From: Trachelipus rathkii
Lineage: Eukaryota; Arthropoda; Malacostraca; Isopoda; Trachelipodidae
Assembly (NCBI GenBank): GCA_015478945.1
Contig: JABUQX010021206.1
Span: 1 to 26,378 of the forward strand
DNA length: 26,378 nt
Direction: 5' to 3'
The first letter of the stretch is position 1; every line of letters begins with the position of its first letter. Below are positions 1 through 10,585 of the stretch, piece by piece. The translations under genes and the position numbers were made by a program. A model generated the notes under the pieces. The model saw nothing but the letters and a program-made list of their open reading frames with translations, made no database searches and was not told where the DNA came from.

Positions 1-140
1 TTATATATACTATATATATATTATATTATATATATATTTATTGATTTATTATTTGTATATATAATATTATAAATATTATATTATATTATTATTGTATAAT
101 ATATATATATATATATATATATTATTTATATATTATTATA
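1..140. repeat. TA-rich imperfect microsatellite
   Basis: Almost only A and T, made of imperfect TA and TTA units with a cleaner TA run near 100-121. It stops abruptly where complex sequence with GC runs begins near 141. It has no coding content. Confidence 0.9.
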
Positions 141-574
141 TGCACGTGGCGTATTTTAAAGGGGGGGCCAGAGTGGGCCCCATTTGTGCCGCCTCTCCCT
201 ACCGGAACATTTTTAGAATATCTTTTTTTAATCAAAAAAATTTTTAAAATAAAAAAGTTAAAGTTTTAATATAAATTGATAATTCGTCAAGTAATCTAAA
301 ATCATGGGGTTAAATAATCTATTATTATATTTGCGCCATGTTCCAGGAACAAATCTCGTAAAGAAGTTAGTTAAAAATCAATTGAAGGCCATCAGTAAGA
401 TTACATATCACTATTTTTCATGATTTTGAAGATGTGTAAGCGTATCAGAGCTGAAGCTGAGTATTGAAAATGCTGTACCAAAATTAACAAATTCCAAAAA
501 TAACAGACACAGCATCCTATATTTTCCGTACTCTCTGCACATCTTATGCATCCGCCCAGCCTCTGTTTTTTACC

Positions 575-975
575 AGTTTTTGATCATTTTATAATCTTTA
601 GCATTAGGTTAGACGGTTTTTCATAATCATAGAGAATTATATCTTCCACTGCAATGTTGTCACCTTTGTTCTTGTAACATGGTGTAATTGTGTCATATGA
701 GACAGGATATAAGATGTGAAACATTCTACCAATGGAAATCTCGAAAAGCCCCAATTTGAAGATAGTAAGAGCACGATATGGGATTTCTGGGGTAGTTTGA
801 TCTGGCCTCTACAGGGTACTAGACTTCTGCCAAAGAACAGCGTTAGTATTCGACTATGTCGTTTCTTGTTCTCTATCCAGCTCATCTAATTTCAAATATT
901 TACATCTTGTGCAAATAACGGCAATTTTACCTTCGTGTTCATGCTTTCAGCATATGGAAGAAGCCTTTTCAACAT
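575..975 (-). pseudogene. Decayed, unidentified coding-like frame
   Basis: One minus-strand frame stays open over about 130 codons with only three internal stops, fewer than expected at this AT content. Its conceptual product contains short plausible stretches such as GKIAVICTRCKYLKLDEL and, further on, IPYRALTIFKLGLFEIS. A separate 82-codon frame (637-885) overlaps it on the same strand. I recognise no family; the CxxC pair is too little to call a zinc finger. It lies inside the possible transposon 146-1999, so a decayed transposase is one reading, but this is inference. Chance is also possible. Confidence 0.25.
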
Positions 976-1159
976 TTAAGACTTCTGAAAAACCTTTGAG
1001 CTACTATTGGCAGAGGAAAGAGACTTACTGATTTTCCACCTTAATATCATCTCGTAAAACAATGACATATAAAACTGAAGATGTTATCGTCTGGACTTTG
1101 CCTCACTTCTCATGCCTCCATATTAAACTTATACAATTCTAAGGTAAGATGATTTTACA

Positions 1160-1915
1160 ATTTTATATATATTATTCCAATTTTTCTTAGAATATTCAAA
1201 TATCTTGCCTTCCACTTAATATATCTATATATGGCTATATTATATTTTGTTGGTACGCTTGTTATTTATTATTTTTCTATGGTTATATATTATATAGGCT
1301 TATGTATTATATTATATATTTTGGGTATTCTTACCTATGTTATCTTATATACTATCTTCTATATATATAATACTTATATCTATATAGATATATATATATA
1401 TTTATATTTATACTATATATCTATATATTTATTTATTATAATTATATATCTATATATTTTATTATTTATATCAAGTATTTTGTGTATCATAATTAATAAA
1501 CTAATTCCCCGGAAATAACAATTTCTGATACGCACTGTATTATTTTATTATAGTTATATTACTAATATTATATTATTATTATATATATATTAATTCATAT
1601 TATATATATATATTTTTGTCATACTATATATATTTAATTATATATATATTATGTTTTATTATAGCTACTTCGTGTATTATAGGTATGTATATGCTATATA
1701 TTTTAATTACGTTTTGTGCTAGTTAGTTATGTTGGTATTTAGGTTAGTGGCTATTATCCATTATATATATATTTAGGTTTATATATAGTCACTTTATTAT
1801 TATTTATTATTTGAGTTATATGTTATTACATATATATATATGTTATAGTATTATATTTATATATTGGTATATATATATTTAGGATTTAAGGCTCTTTATT
1901 ATATCTATGGTCAAC
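1160..1915. repeat. TA-rich imperfect repeat tract
   Basis: Degenerate TA/TAT units with occasional GT-rich interruptions (about 1700-1760). A 95-codon plus-strand frame at 1231-1518 encodes mostly Y, I and L, the expected translation of TA repeats, and is not a gene. Confidence 0.85.
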
Positions 1916-1999
1916 GAATATAAATTTTTTAATTTGTATTAACCAAACGAATTTCTGGTGGGGGCCATGCCCCCTGCACCCCCTCCCTCTACTGGCCAC

Positions 2000-2345
2000 T
2001 ATATATGTATATGTTATATAGAATATATAGTTTTTTAATTATTGTTATGTTTATTATATTATATAATAATATTATTATACTATATCGTTCATATTCATTA
2101 ATATTTATATTATAGTTATTATATATATATATATAAGTATCTATATATATTATATAATACAATATATATATATTTATATTAGTTATTTATATTTATTTAT
2201 ATAGTATATATATATATTATTTATATTATTATATATATTATACTTATATTATATAATATAGGGTAATGTATAGTTATATTTAGTGTTTAGTGTCTGGATT
2301 ATATGATACTTTTTACGTGGGGATATATATTAGAGTTATATAATG
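2000..2345. repeat. TA-rich imperfect repeat tract
   Basis: Continuous TA, TAT and TTA units with no coding potential. It begins directly after the CTGGCCACT end of the preceding complex sequence. Confidence 0.85.
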
Positions 2346-3889
2346 ACTTATAAGTTATACAAAAATGTAATTAAAATCATTTTATTTTATTTTACCTTCT
2401 TGTCATTTCTTTTTCATTATTTATAACGTGTGTCGGGATTTAGTTTAATTTATTTATGCTAATTTAATTAAATAATGGTCAACTATAATAGGATACGATA
2501 AGTAAATGAAGACTTATAATAAATTAATTGAAAGTTAGAGTCAAAACGTTGAATATTGTCATATTAAAATCCAACTGGCTTTGTAGCGCTATATTCCTGT
2601 TTGCGAGGCCGTAGTGAAAGCATCCTCAGATTATAAAGTAGCTAAATAATGGTTTTGGGTTGAAAATATGTTGCGCGTTTTATTCCGGGGTTTTGGTTTG
2701 TCCATTTATTATATGATCTGTGTACTATCCCAACAAGTATATACTATAATTCATTTAACTGATATATAGAGGGCAGAAAAACGTCTACTTCTTAACCTAT
2801 ATTCATTATTTCTGGTATTATTGGTTAAAACTATTTAGTGTACGAGTTTATACCTATATATGATCCGATGGGTACGTGCATAGATAATCTCCAACCTAAC
2901 TATAACTGAAGTCATCTTTTTGCCTTGCATAAACTATTGTTTTCTTCTATTTTAAGGGTGAAGATTTTGTCACATTCGAAAGTATCTCTCCGAAATGTTC
3001 CCTTGCCTCGTGACTACTTGCCTGAACTAAGCATTTATAAATTAATTTTCATACTTTAATAATTTCTCTTGTTTATTTTTTTTTTATTAAACTAATATCG
3101 TGAATTATTTATTCAAATTTTTGAGTTCTAATATAAAGCCATTATTCTATCACCAGTAGAACATAATAGACTAATATAAGTATAGGGGTACGTGGGAGGT
3201 AGGTGAGGCGGTAGGGTAGTAATATAGGTATATATACGTATCGGTACTATAGAAGGTTTATTTATACTAGGGGTAGTATATGGTTAGTTATAGGATTTAT
3301 TGTATGGTATACTATATACGTATCATCTATATCTTATTATATATACTATAAATTTGTATTAAATAAGCAATTTCAAAGATTAAAAGCTATTTACAATTTT
3401 AAATGCTTGTCAATAAATAACGATCAATGATTAAGGACCAAAATTGTGGATTTTTGGCCTCCACTCCCCATCCCCTTCCTCTCATCTTGCCCCTAAGATA
3501 ATGAAATGGACCGTCATCGGGATTTTCCTTTCGACAATTTTTCTCTTTTGTGATAGAATTTTTCTCTTTATCGTAAGGAAGAGTCTACGAATTTACCGGG
3601 ACGTCGTTTGCTTTCTGGAATAATCCAACTACAAGATACCGTTTTTTTTTTTTTTTGGTGGGGGGAGGGTTTCTTTGTTTTTGTCTTTTTCTTCTATTAA
3701 TTTGTTAATTGTCGTGTTAAATATTTTGGTATTAGTATATAGATACTACATGTAGTTATTATTTTGTTTGTGGAAATCTCAAAATTGGACTGTTTCAATT
3801 TAAATGACATTAATTGTATATTAAAAATTTATTTTTAATTTTTCTTTTTCATTACTTGTTTTAAAAATATAATGTTTATTTTTATTTTA
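2346..3889. other. AT-rich unique DNA, no gene seen
   Basis: Moderately AT-rich complex sequence without a long open frame on either strand. It contains a G-rich, C-poor patch (3184-3320, with runs GGGG, GGG and GGG at 3184-3216) that could form a weak G-quadruplex, a pyrimidine-rich stretch at 3460-3560, and a T run followed by GGTGGGGGGAGGG at 3642-3669. I see no splice-bounded exon or protein motif. Confidence 0.6.
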
Positions 3890-4017
3890 TATACTTAGAG
3901 GTATATATATTTTATAGTTTATTTATTTTTATATATATCTATATTATATTATCTTTTAGATTTACTATATTATAGTAATTATCATACGTTATATTAGTAT
4001 TATATATTGACCAATTA
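3890..4017. repeat. TA-rich tract
   Basis: Imperfect TA/TTA repeat that ends immediately before the LINE reverse-transcriptase fragment, so the truncated 5' edge of that fragment coincides with the repeat boundary. Confidence 0.8.
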
Positions 4018-4027
4018 TGTTAAACTA

Positions 4028-4765
4028 ACTCGTATCTGTCTATCAACTTCAACCTTTCCTTCGAACTGGAAACATCTTCTCATTCAATCTGTGCCGAATA
4101 GGAGAGGGGACCTTCCCACAACTCTAAAATTGTCGTCCAATCACCTTAACTTCTCTGGTTTATCCTAATATTTTCTCTAATCGATATCCCAATTGGGAAA
4201 ATTTCGATACCTCTTAAACCTTCTAATCTTATCTCAGATCGTAAATATGGCTTCCGAAATAAACGTTCTCTATTGTAGGTCTTCTTTCACCTGTCCTTCG
4301 GCATACCAGTAATTTTTTTCTGCTGTACGGCACGGCACATATCGGAGCTTTCGATAAAGTCTCGCAATAAGTTTTTTGATACCCAAACTTCCATCTTTCG
4401 TTATCTATCCTTATCCCTGATTTTCTTTCCGGTCGGTCAAATATAACTTTTGTACACATCCTTTATTCGCTCCTTTAAAGTGTTGCTATGGGTATTGCCC
4501 GATTCAAATTTTTTAAAATTTTTAATTAATGGGCGTCTATCAATCACTTCATTACCTATTCACCCTTTACGCCAACCGCATCCCCTCACCCCCCACCCAC
4601 CTTCATTACCCAGTCTTTAACTTTCGAGAGAATTTACCATTCACCTGGTAATTTTTACAATTCCTGATACATATTTGACCTTTTTATTTGTCTCAAATTG
4701 GCTTTGACTGTAAAATTTATCAGTTTTCAATCATCATCAAAACCTAAGTCTCACTTAATAATCAT
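4028..4765 (+). pseudogene. Decayed LINE reverse transcriptase (Jockey/I group)
   Basis: Conceptual translation in shifting plus-strand frames recovers an ordered series of reverse-transcriptase landmarks of Jockey/I-type non-LTR retrotransposons. FPSNWKHLLIQSVPNRRGD starts at 4055 (family: FPSxWKxAxVxPVxKKGD). NCRPITLTS follows at about 4128-4155 (family: NYRPIALTS), then NLISDRKYGFRNKRS at about 4225-4270 (family: LSDxQYGFRxxRST). GAFDKVSQ (motif A, family: DxSKAFDxVxH) and DFLSGRSNITFVH lie at about 4343-4455. A motif C region near 4560-4575 reads YANR where the family has YADD, and NLSVFNHHQNLSLT at about 4711-4752 matches NxVxFNxSKTQ. Several frameshifts and stops separate these blocks. 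In motif A the first aspartate position reads H, so the copy is inactive. Endonuclease and C-terminal parts are missing: the 5' edge meets a TA tract, and the 3' edge dissolves into ATCATA-like repeats. A Jockey-superfamily assignment is likely; the exact clade is unresolved. Confidence 0.8.
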
Positions 4766-5111
4766 AAAATCATAATCATAAATCATAAATCAATAAAATC
4801 AAATCATAATCCACTACAACAACTCAACTTCAAACAAAACATTTTCAGTAAATTTAAATATCTAATTACATTCATATCCTATATATACATTAGGTGATAT
4901 TTCTTTAAAAGGGAAGCGAATAAGCGATTGTTATCGAAGAGAGCTAATGTGATGAGTATCAGGCCCACCTATATATCCAAACGTTCGTTGCCACCACCCT
5001 ACATGCACTTGGCGTCCCTGTTAAGGGAGTCTAAACAAGTTCTTAAGGGCAAGTTTAAAAAAATATTTTATTAAAATAAATATACTAAATTTTTTCTCTA
5101 TTATTTTTTTT
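4766..5111. other. AT-rich DNA with short ATCATA-like repeats
   Basis: Begins with degenerate AATCATA units (4757-4812), continues as AT-rich unique sequence, and includes a GC-richer patch at 4960-5050 ending in an A/T-rich stretch. I see no gene. Confidence 0.6.
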
Positions 5112-5132
5112 AAATGGAATAATTTAGAATTA

Positions 5133-5134
5133 TT

Positions 5135-5172
<38 letters not shown>

Positions 5173-5236
5173 TGAGAGAGAGAGATGAGAGAGAGAGAGG
5201 AGAGAGAGAGAGACGAGAGAGATGAGAGAGAGACGC
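5133..5236. repeat. (GA)n microsatellite, interrupted
   Basis: A polypurine GA array interrupted by GGA, GATGA and GACGA units. It is the left arm of the fold-back described at 5112-5482. Confidence 0.95.
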
Positions 5237-5358
5237 AAGTCTGGTTTTTCAAAATTATGCCTGAACCGAATATTATAAAAAGTTAAAATTTTGATTAAAA
5301 GTTGACAAAAGTCATTACCTTTTGAATTACTCGTGACCTTAAATGGAAGGATAACATC

Positions 5359-5415
<57 letters not shown>

Positions 5416-5450
5416 GTTCCTTCTCTCTCTCTCTCTCGGTCTCCGTCTGT
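5359..5450. repeat. (CT)n microsatellite, interrupted
   Basis: A polypyrimidine CT array with TTCT, ATCC and CGTTCC interruptions, then CTCCGTCTGTCTGTCAG. A 60-codon plus-strand frame through it translates to a serine/leucine repeat and is not a gene. Confidence 0.95.
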
Positions 5451-5483
5451 CTGTCAGTCAAAGTTCCCAAATTATTCCATTTG

Positions 5484-5500
5484 AACACACACACACACAT
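5484..5500. repeat. Short (CA)n microsatellite
   Basis: About eight CA units starting right after the outer arm of the fold-back ends at 5482. Confidence 0.85.
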
Positions 5501-5598
5501 AGAATGACGTCATAAGATGTTTAATAAGATTTTTTTTGAACATTGTCCTTTATGGCACAGGTAAAGATTTTTAAGATGAAGTTAATAATATTGCAAAT

Positions 5599-5623
5599 GA
5601 TAATAATAATAATAAAATAATCA

Positions 5624-5668
<45 letters not shown>
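5599..5668. repeat. (AAT)n microsatellite
   Basis: TAATAATAAT-type trinucleotide array with one interruption (AAAATAATCAATAT). Confidence 0.95.
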
Positions 5669-5669
<1 letters not shown>

Positions 5670-6344
5670 TAATCATAAGAATAATAAAAATTGTAATTTT
5701 GTATTTTGCCTTTTAAGGATGGTTTAAAATGTAATCCATGCTGTAAATAATATATGAAACTTACTGTTGCTAAATATCGATCGGCTTTATTCCTTCAAAA
5801 AAGTGAAAGATGTTCTAAATTTCCCTTATTAATCATCAACATTCACTGTATCCATTTAAGTTAGTACCCGTTCTGCACCGGATAATCCCGGCCCACTACC
5901 GTCCAGCTTCCAAGGCCATCTCGTAGCCACAGTACCGCGTAAGTTGAACTAACCCCTGTCCTTCTCTGATAACTTTGGAATAATAGGCAAATCTTAAAAG
6001 AAATCTTTCTGTTCAAAAATTCCTCATTTTAGATCGAGCGATATGTATTGAGCGTGCTACTGACTTGTTTCGTGTTCCAGCCAATAAGCCTCGCCACAGT
6101 ATACTTATTTAGTTGAAAAACACAGACCTTTTCTGGCGTTAGGTTCTCAGCTGTAGTAAAATAATTTTTGGGGGGGCAAAAGTACAGTTTTGGCCAAAAT
6201 AAATTATTAGTTTTAGGGACCTTTTGCTTTAGATTCTATATTTATTAAAAAAACACAAAAGTTAAAAAAGATCAACATTGATGATTCAGCTGTGTTCAAT
6301 TAAATCCTATCTTCCAATAAAATGCTTTCTCTTTTAATTATGAT
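5669..6344. other. Unique AT-rich DNA, no gene seen
   Basis: Complex sequence with a GC-richer patch at 5865-5960. At 6139-6190 it reads GGTTCTCAGCTGTAG, then a T run and seven Gs, loosely like an eroded hAT terminus, but no partner end was found. No open frame of note. Confidence 0.5.
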
Positions 6345-6384
6345 ATATTAAATATATATATATGATATATATATATATAATATA

Positions 6385-6415
<31 letters not shown>

Positions 6416-6491
6416 ATTATATATAATATATTAATATAATATATATATATATATTATATATATAATATATATACATAAATATATAATATAT

Positions 6492-6525
<34 letters not shown>

Positions 6526-6812
6526 ATATATATATATAATATATATAGTTATGATATATAAATAATATTATATCTAATATATATTATATATATATTATAT
6601 TAAAAAAAATAAAAATAAATTAATATAATAGTATTATTAAAAAAATTATACTATATATATAGTATATATTATATAATATATATATATATAGATATATAAT
6701 ATAATATATATATGTATATATATAATATATATATAAATCTATATACTATATATATAAATACATATATATAATATATATATATATATATATAATATATTAT
6801 ATAATATATATA

Positions 6813-6850
<38 letters not shown>

Positions 6851-6989
6851 TATTATATATATATATATATATATTATTAATATAATATAATATATATATA
6901 TATATATTATATTGCTCACCAATAGGTGACCGCGCCGCTTCTTTGTGAGCAGTGGTGGTCCTGTACATTGACTGAATAATATTATATAG

Positions 6990-7027
<38 letters not shown>

Positions 7028-7095
7028 ATATGAGATATTATAATATATACTATATATATATATATACTATATATTATATATATACTTATATATAT
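6345..7095. repeat. Large TA array with one complex island
   Basis: About 750 bases of nearly pure TA repeat with TAA/TTA phase shifts, broken by a GC-containing island at 6913-6975. The 99-codon minus-strand frame here is Y/I repeat translation apart from its first residues, which come from the island. Confidence 0.95.
6913..6951. repeat. Short inverted repeat in complex island
   Basis: TGCTCAC (6913-6919) and GTGAGCA (6945-6951) form a perfect 7-base inverted repeat around a 25-base GC-rich spacer. This is one of very few non-TA segments in the surrounding arrays. Its function is unknown. Confidence 0.5.
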
Positions 7096-7131
7096 TATGT
7101 GTGTGGTGTTGTGGTGTGTGTGTGTGTGTAT
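7096..7131. repeat. (GT)n microsatellite
   Basis: A GT array with GGTGTTGTGG interruptions, at the right edge of the TA array. Confidence 0.9.
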
Positions 7132-7500
7132 ACAAAATTAAGATTTAAAAATATAGAAAATAAAATTCAATAATAAAAAAAGTAGAAGAACCAAAAAAAT
7201 TTTAATTACTCCTCAAATTTAAAAACCACTTTTTTTGTGTAATTCTCTACAAATCTGAACAAATGGCACAATGATTTCATAACAAAAAAAATATCTAGTG
7301 TACGAGGGCTTTTAAATGCATGGCATTCACTCTTTTTGTTTTTATCTTGCCAATACACTTTATTATAGTATTACTTTTATTCTTTGGAAAATTATCCCAT
7401 GATCCGAAAGGTTAAGGCCATGTCTTAAAATAAAAACATGTCAGTGATGATATAAAAAATATAAGGACAAAATCGGAAATTAATTTATAAATGAATAAAC
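7132..7500. other. AT-rich unique DNA, no gene seen
   Basis: A-rich complex sequence with several A and T homopolymers. No open frame or motif recognised. Confidence 0.6.
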
Positions 7501-7750
7501 AATAATATATATTAATAAAAAATATATATATATATAAGTTATATATATTATATAGTATATAATTATATATATTAGTATATATATAATATATATATAATAT
7601 ATAGTATATATATAATTTATATAATATATATATATATGATATATTATATATATATATGTATATATATATATAGTATATATATATAATATATTATTATATA
7701 TATATAAAATAAAAAAAATATAATTAATAAATTATATAAATAAATAAAAA

Positions 7751-7834
<84 letters not shown>

Positions 7835-7874
7835 TATATATATTATATACAATATATATAATAATATCATATAT

Positions 7875-7906
<32 letters not shown>

Positions 7907-7914
7907 ATTTTATA

Positions 7915-7953
<39 letters not shown>

Positions 7954-8007
7954 TTATATATAGTATATATATATATATAATAAATATTATATAAATTATA
8001 TATTAGC
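7501..8007. repeat. Large TA array with perfect (AT) core
   Basis: TA array containing a perfect alternating AT run at about 7757-7827, one of the longest pure runs in the window. The 122-codon minus-strand frame across it encodes alternating I and Y and is a repeat translation. Confidence 0.95.
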
Positions 8008-8295
8008 CACACTACCTCCTATATAGTATATACTATCACACCACATATATTATATAAATACTAATATAGTATATAGTATATAACCCTAAAAACTCACTCA
8101 CCCTAACACTATACACATCACCACATACCTCACAACTCACACAATCTATATATAACTATATAATATTAAACTATATACAACCTACTATAATATACAACCA
8201 CACCAACACTATACTATAGAAATATATTATAGAACCATAGACACTAGTATCTAGATATAACTATCACATATGTTCACACTCACCCACTATATCAC
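8008..8295. other. C-rich, G-poor strand-asymmetric segment
   Basis: Between two TA arrays lies about 290 bases in which C is frequent and G nearly absent, mostly as CACAC, CCTA, ACTCAC and TACA units. The asymmetry is visible by eye and ends where pure TA resumes. No coding potential was seen. It may be a decayed CA/TA compound microsatellite. Confidence 0.55.
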
Positions 8296-9590
8296 TATGT
8301 TAATAATATATATATATATATAGTAATTTTACTATATATAATATATATATATAATATATATTATTAATACTAATATATATAGTATTTAATATATATAATC
8401 TATATTATATATAATTATATATATAATACTGATATACTATATCTATATAATATAATAATATAATATGAACATATATATATCATAATTAAAGGCTATATAT
8501 ATATATTATAATAATAAAGTATGAAAAATATAGAAAGAGTATCATATATAAATAATATATAATATATTATATATATATATACTAAATTACTATATATAAT
8601 ACATAATATATATACATAATATATAGTTAATATATATTATATATATAATGATAATATATATATAATCATATATAATATATAGTATGTATATATATACTAA
8701 TATCAATATTAGTATCACGCGCCGGCATATATATATAAATATATATATATATATTATATATATATATATAATATAATATAATATTATATATATATATATA
8801 TAATAAATACATATATATATAAATATGTATATATATATAGTATATAATAAATATAACATCATATACATATATAGATATATATATATAATATTATATGTAT
8901 ATATATATATTAATAAATATAGATATAATATACTATAATATAGTATAATATATATATAGTACATATAGTATTATATTATAATAGAATATATATATAATAT
9001 ATATATAGTTATATATTAATAGTAATACTTATATATATAAATAATAGTATATATATAGTGTAATATCATTATATATATATTATATAATATATAATATTAT
9101 TCATATAATATATATATAGATACTATATTATATATATATAAGTATATATAATAGATAAATATATAATTATATATACTATATATATAGTATATATTATATA
9201 GCGAGTGACGCTCGTGGTCAAAATTCTTCGGAGTAGGCGACAACAATAGTATATATATAATATAATATATTATAACGTACTATATAGTCATATATAGTAA
9301 CGTATATCGTATATATATACAAATACATGTATATGTATTTATATTCGTATGTATTATATAATATAATATATACATAATTGTATACTAATATAATATATAT
9401 ATATAATTATATATATATATATATTTATAATATCATATAGTATAAATATATATATTAATATATATATATTACTTATATTATATATAAGTATATATAGTAT
9501 ATAATGAATACAATATAATATATATATATATAGTATATGTATGTATAGTATCTATAATATATATATATCTATATAGCTTATTATTATTAC
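8296..9590. repeat. Very long imperfect TA array
   Basis: Almost 1.3 kb of TA-dominated sequence with frequent TAG, TAC and TAA interruptions. Short complex islands occur at 8716-8726 (CACGCGCCGG) and 9201-9248 (GCGAGTGACGCTCG and following). The 124-codon minus-strand frame is Y/I repeat translation. Confidence 0.92.
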
Positions 9591-10383
9591 TACATTTAGA
9601 GCGACCAATGTATAATGTAAAGAAATAATGGTTCCGACCATAAGTTCATAACATTATGAATTACCGAATGCAGGCCTACGATAGACAGTCAGGAGAAAAG
9701 AATTTAGTCTAAATAAAAGTACGATACTTAATCGGACTACGATATCCATATATCCCAGTATTATAAAACTACAGCTCAATCCTTTTATTTACAAACACAG
9801 TTAACTACACAATCAGTATAAATTATATAATAAATAATAATGAACAATCGTATTTATTAAATGTAAGTAAAAACGTCCCCACAAAATGACTCCACCATTA
9901 GTTAACTATAGACAAACGGGCTTATAGATGCTGGTCAGGCCAGAGGCAACTACAATTCCGCCCTCAGGAAGACGTCCTATTGACTCAACGACCGCGGTTT
10001 CTTAGACTGATTTTGGGGTCAATATTTTAAAGTGCAATTGAGATTAAATATTTCGGTATACAGAGATGAACTCAAGTTACGCAAGAAATCCTCATTAATT
10101 AGTTAAATTATTATAGATGTTAGCTGTAGTAACTCAATGATTCATTAGTTATTCTTGCTAATGCAATTTAAACGGGATTATTTAAAAAAAGAACTGCTAA
10201 AGACTCCGTCAGGCACAATCGACACCTAGTTGCCCAGCCTCAAGAAATAAGGAACGTACATTTTTTTTGAACATTCGAGAACGTAGACAATTTTCCCCCG
10301 ATCGCTACTATTACGAAAAAGAATCGAGTATAAAATTGATGACGGCAATCTTAAAGCTAAGCCTAATTCGAAAGAAATCGATT
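9591..10383. other. Unique DNA, no gene seen
   Basis: About 800 bases of complex sequence with GC-richer patches at 9880-10015 and 10190-10330. Both strands were scanned for LINE, transposase and zinc-finger landmarks and none was recognised. Confidence 0.6.
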
Positions 10384-10500
10384 CTTTATATAATATATAT
10401 ATAATAATATGTAATATATTAACATATAATATTATATATAATAGTTTATTATATAATATAATATATTATACTATATCATATATAATAGTTAATATATAAA
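10384..10500. repeat. TA-rich tract
   Basis: Imperfect TA/TAATA array preceding the possible transposon terminus. Confidence 0.85.
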
Positions 10501-10502
10501 TC

Positions 10503-10585
10503 TGGACTTTTTTAATATTTTTGGGACCTCACTAAGGCAAGTTAGGCGTTCGCCGTACTCTGACCTACCCAACAAGCCGCCACTG
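10503..10585 (-). mobile_element. Possible DNA-transposon terminus
   Basis: Read on the minus strand from 10,585, this starts CAGTGGCGGCTTGTTGG and continues as complex sequence into TA repeat. A CAGTGGCGG start is typical of some hAT-type terminal inverted repeats. Only this end is seen; the opposite end would lie to the left and is not recognisable, so the element is either truncated or a coincidence. Confidence 0.3.

Larger units (their letters stand above)
146..1999. mobile_element. Possible eroded DNA transposon with G-run termini
   Basis: The left edge (146-185) reads GTGGCGTA, then a run of seven Gs, CCAGAG and TGGGCCCC. The reverse complement of the right edge (1956-1999) reads GTGGCCAGTAG, a G run, then GGCATGGCCCCC. 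Both edges therefore share GTGGC, G-run, GGCCCC in the same order in inverted orientation, and both abut TA arrays. GTGGCGTA followed by a G run resembles ends seen on several invertebrate hAT-like elements. The interior has a partly open minus-strand frame (575-975) and a TA-rich stretch. The ends are not identical and no target-site duplication is evident, so two unrelated G-rich patches remain possible. Confidence 0.3.
5112..5482. repeat. Fold-back inverted repeat with GA left arm and CT right arm
   Basis: AAATGGAATAATTT at 5112-5125 is the exact inverted complement of AAATTATTCCATTT at 5469-5482. Just inside, the left arm is an interrupted (GA)n tract (about 5134-5235) and the right arm is an interrupted (CT)n tract (about 5359-5440), also complementary. 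The loop of about 120 bases (5236-5358) is AT-rich unique sequence. The single strand could fold a long hairpin. Either a MITE-like fold-back element or an inverted duplication carrying a microsatellite would explain it. No target-site duplication is obvious. Confidence 0.6.

Noticed and set aside
1231..1518. 95-codon plus-strand frame resembling a membrane protein
   Set aside because: Hydrophobicity comes from TA-rich codons (I, Y, L); there is no domain and the DNA is imperfect TA repeat.
3184..3216. G-quadruplex
   Set aside because: Only three runs have three or more Gs, so a stable four-run structure is doubtful.
4229..4459. 76-codon minus-strand frame
   Set aside because: It is antisense to the LINE reverse-transcriptase landmarks on the plus strand and is a shadow of them.
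5599..5668. Possible CRISPR-like array
   Set aside because: It is a simple trinucleotide repeat without spacers, in a eukaryotic context.
8080..8125. CCCTAA units resembling telomere repeat
   Set aside because: Only two scattered copies, not in tandem; arthropod telomeres are long TTAGG arrays.
6669..8964. Long minus-strand open frames (99, 122 and 124 codons)
   Set aside because: Their products are almost only I and Y, the automatic translation of TA repeats; they are not genes.
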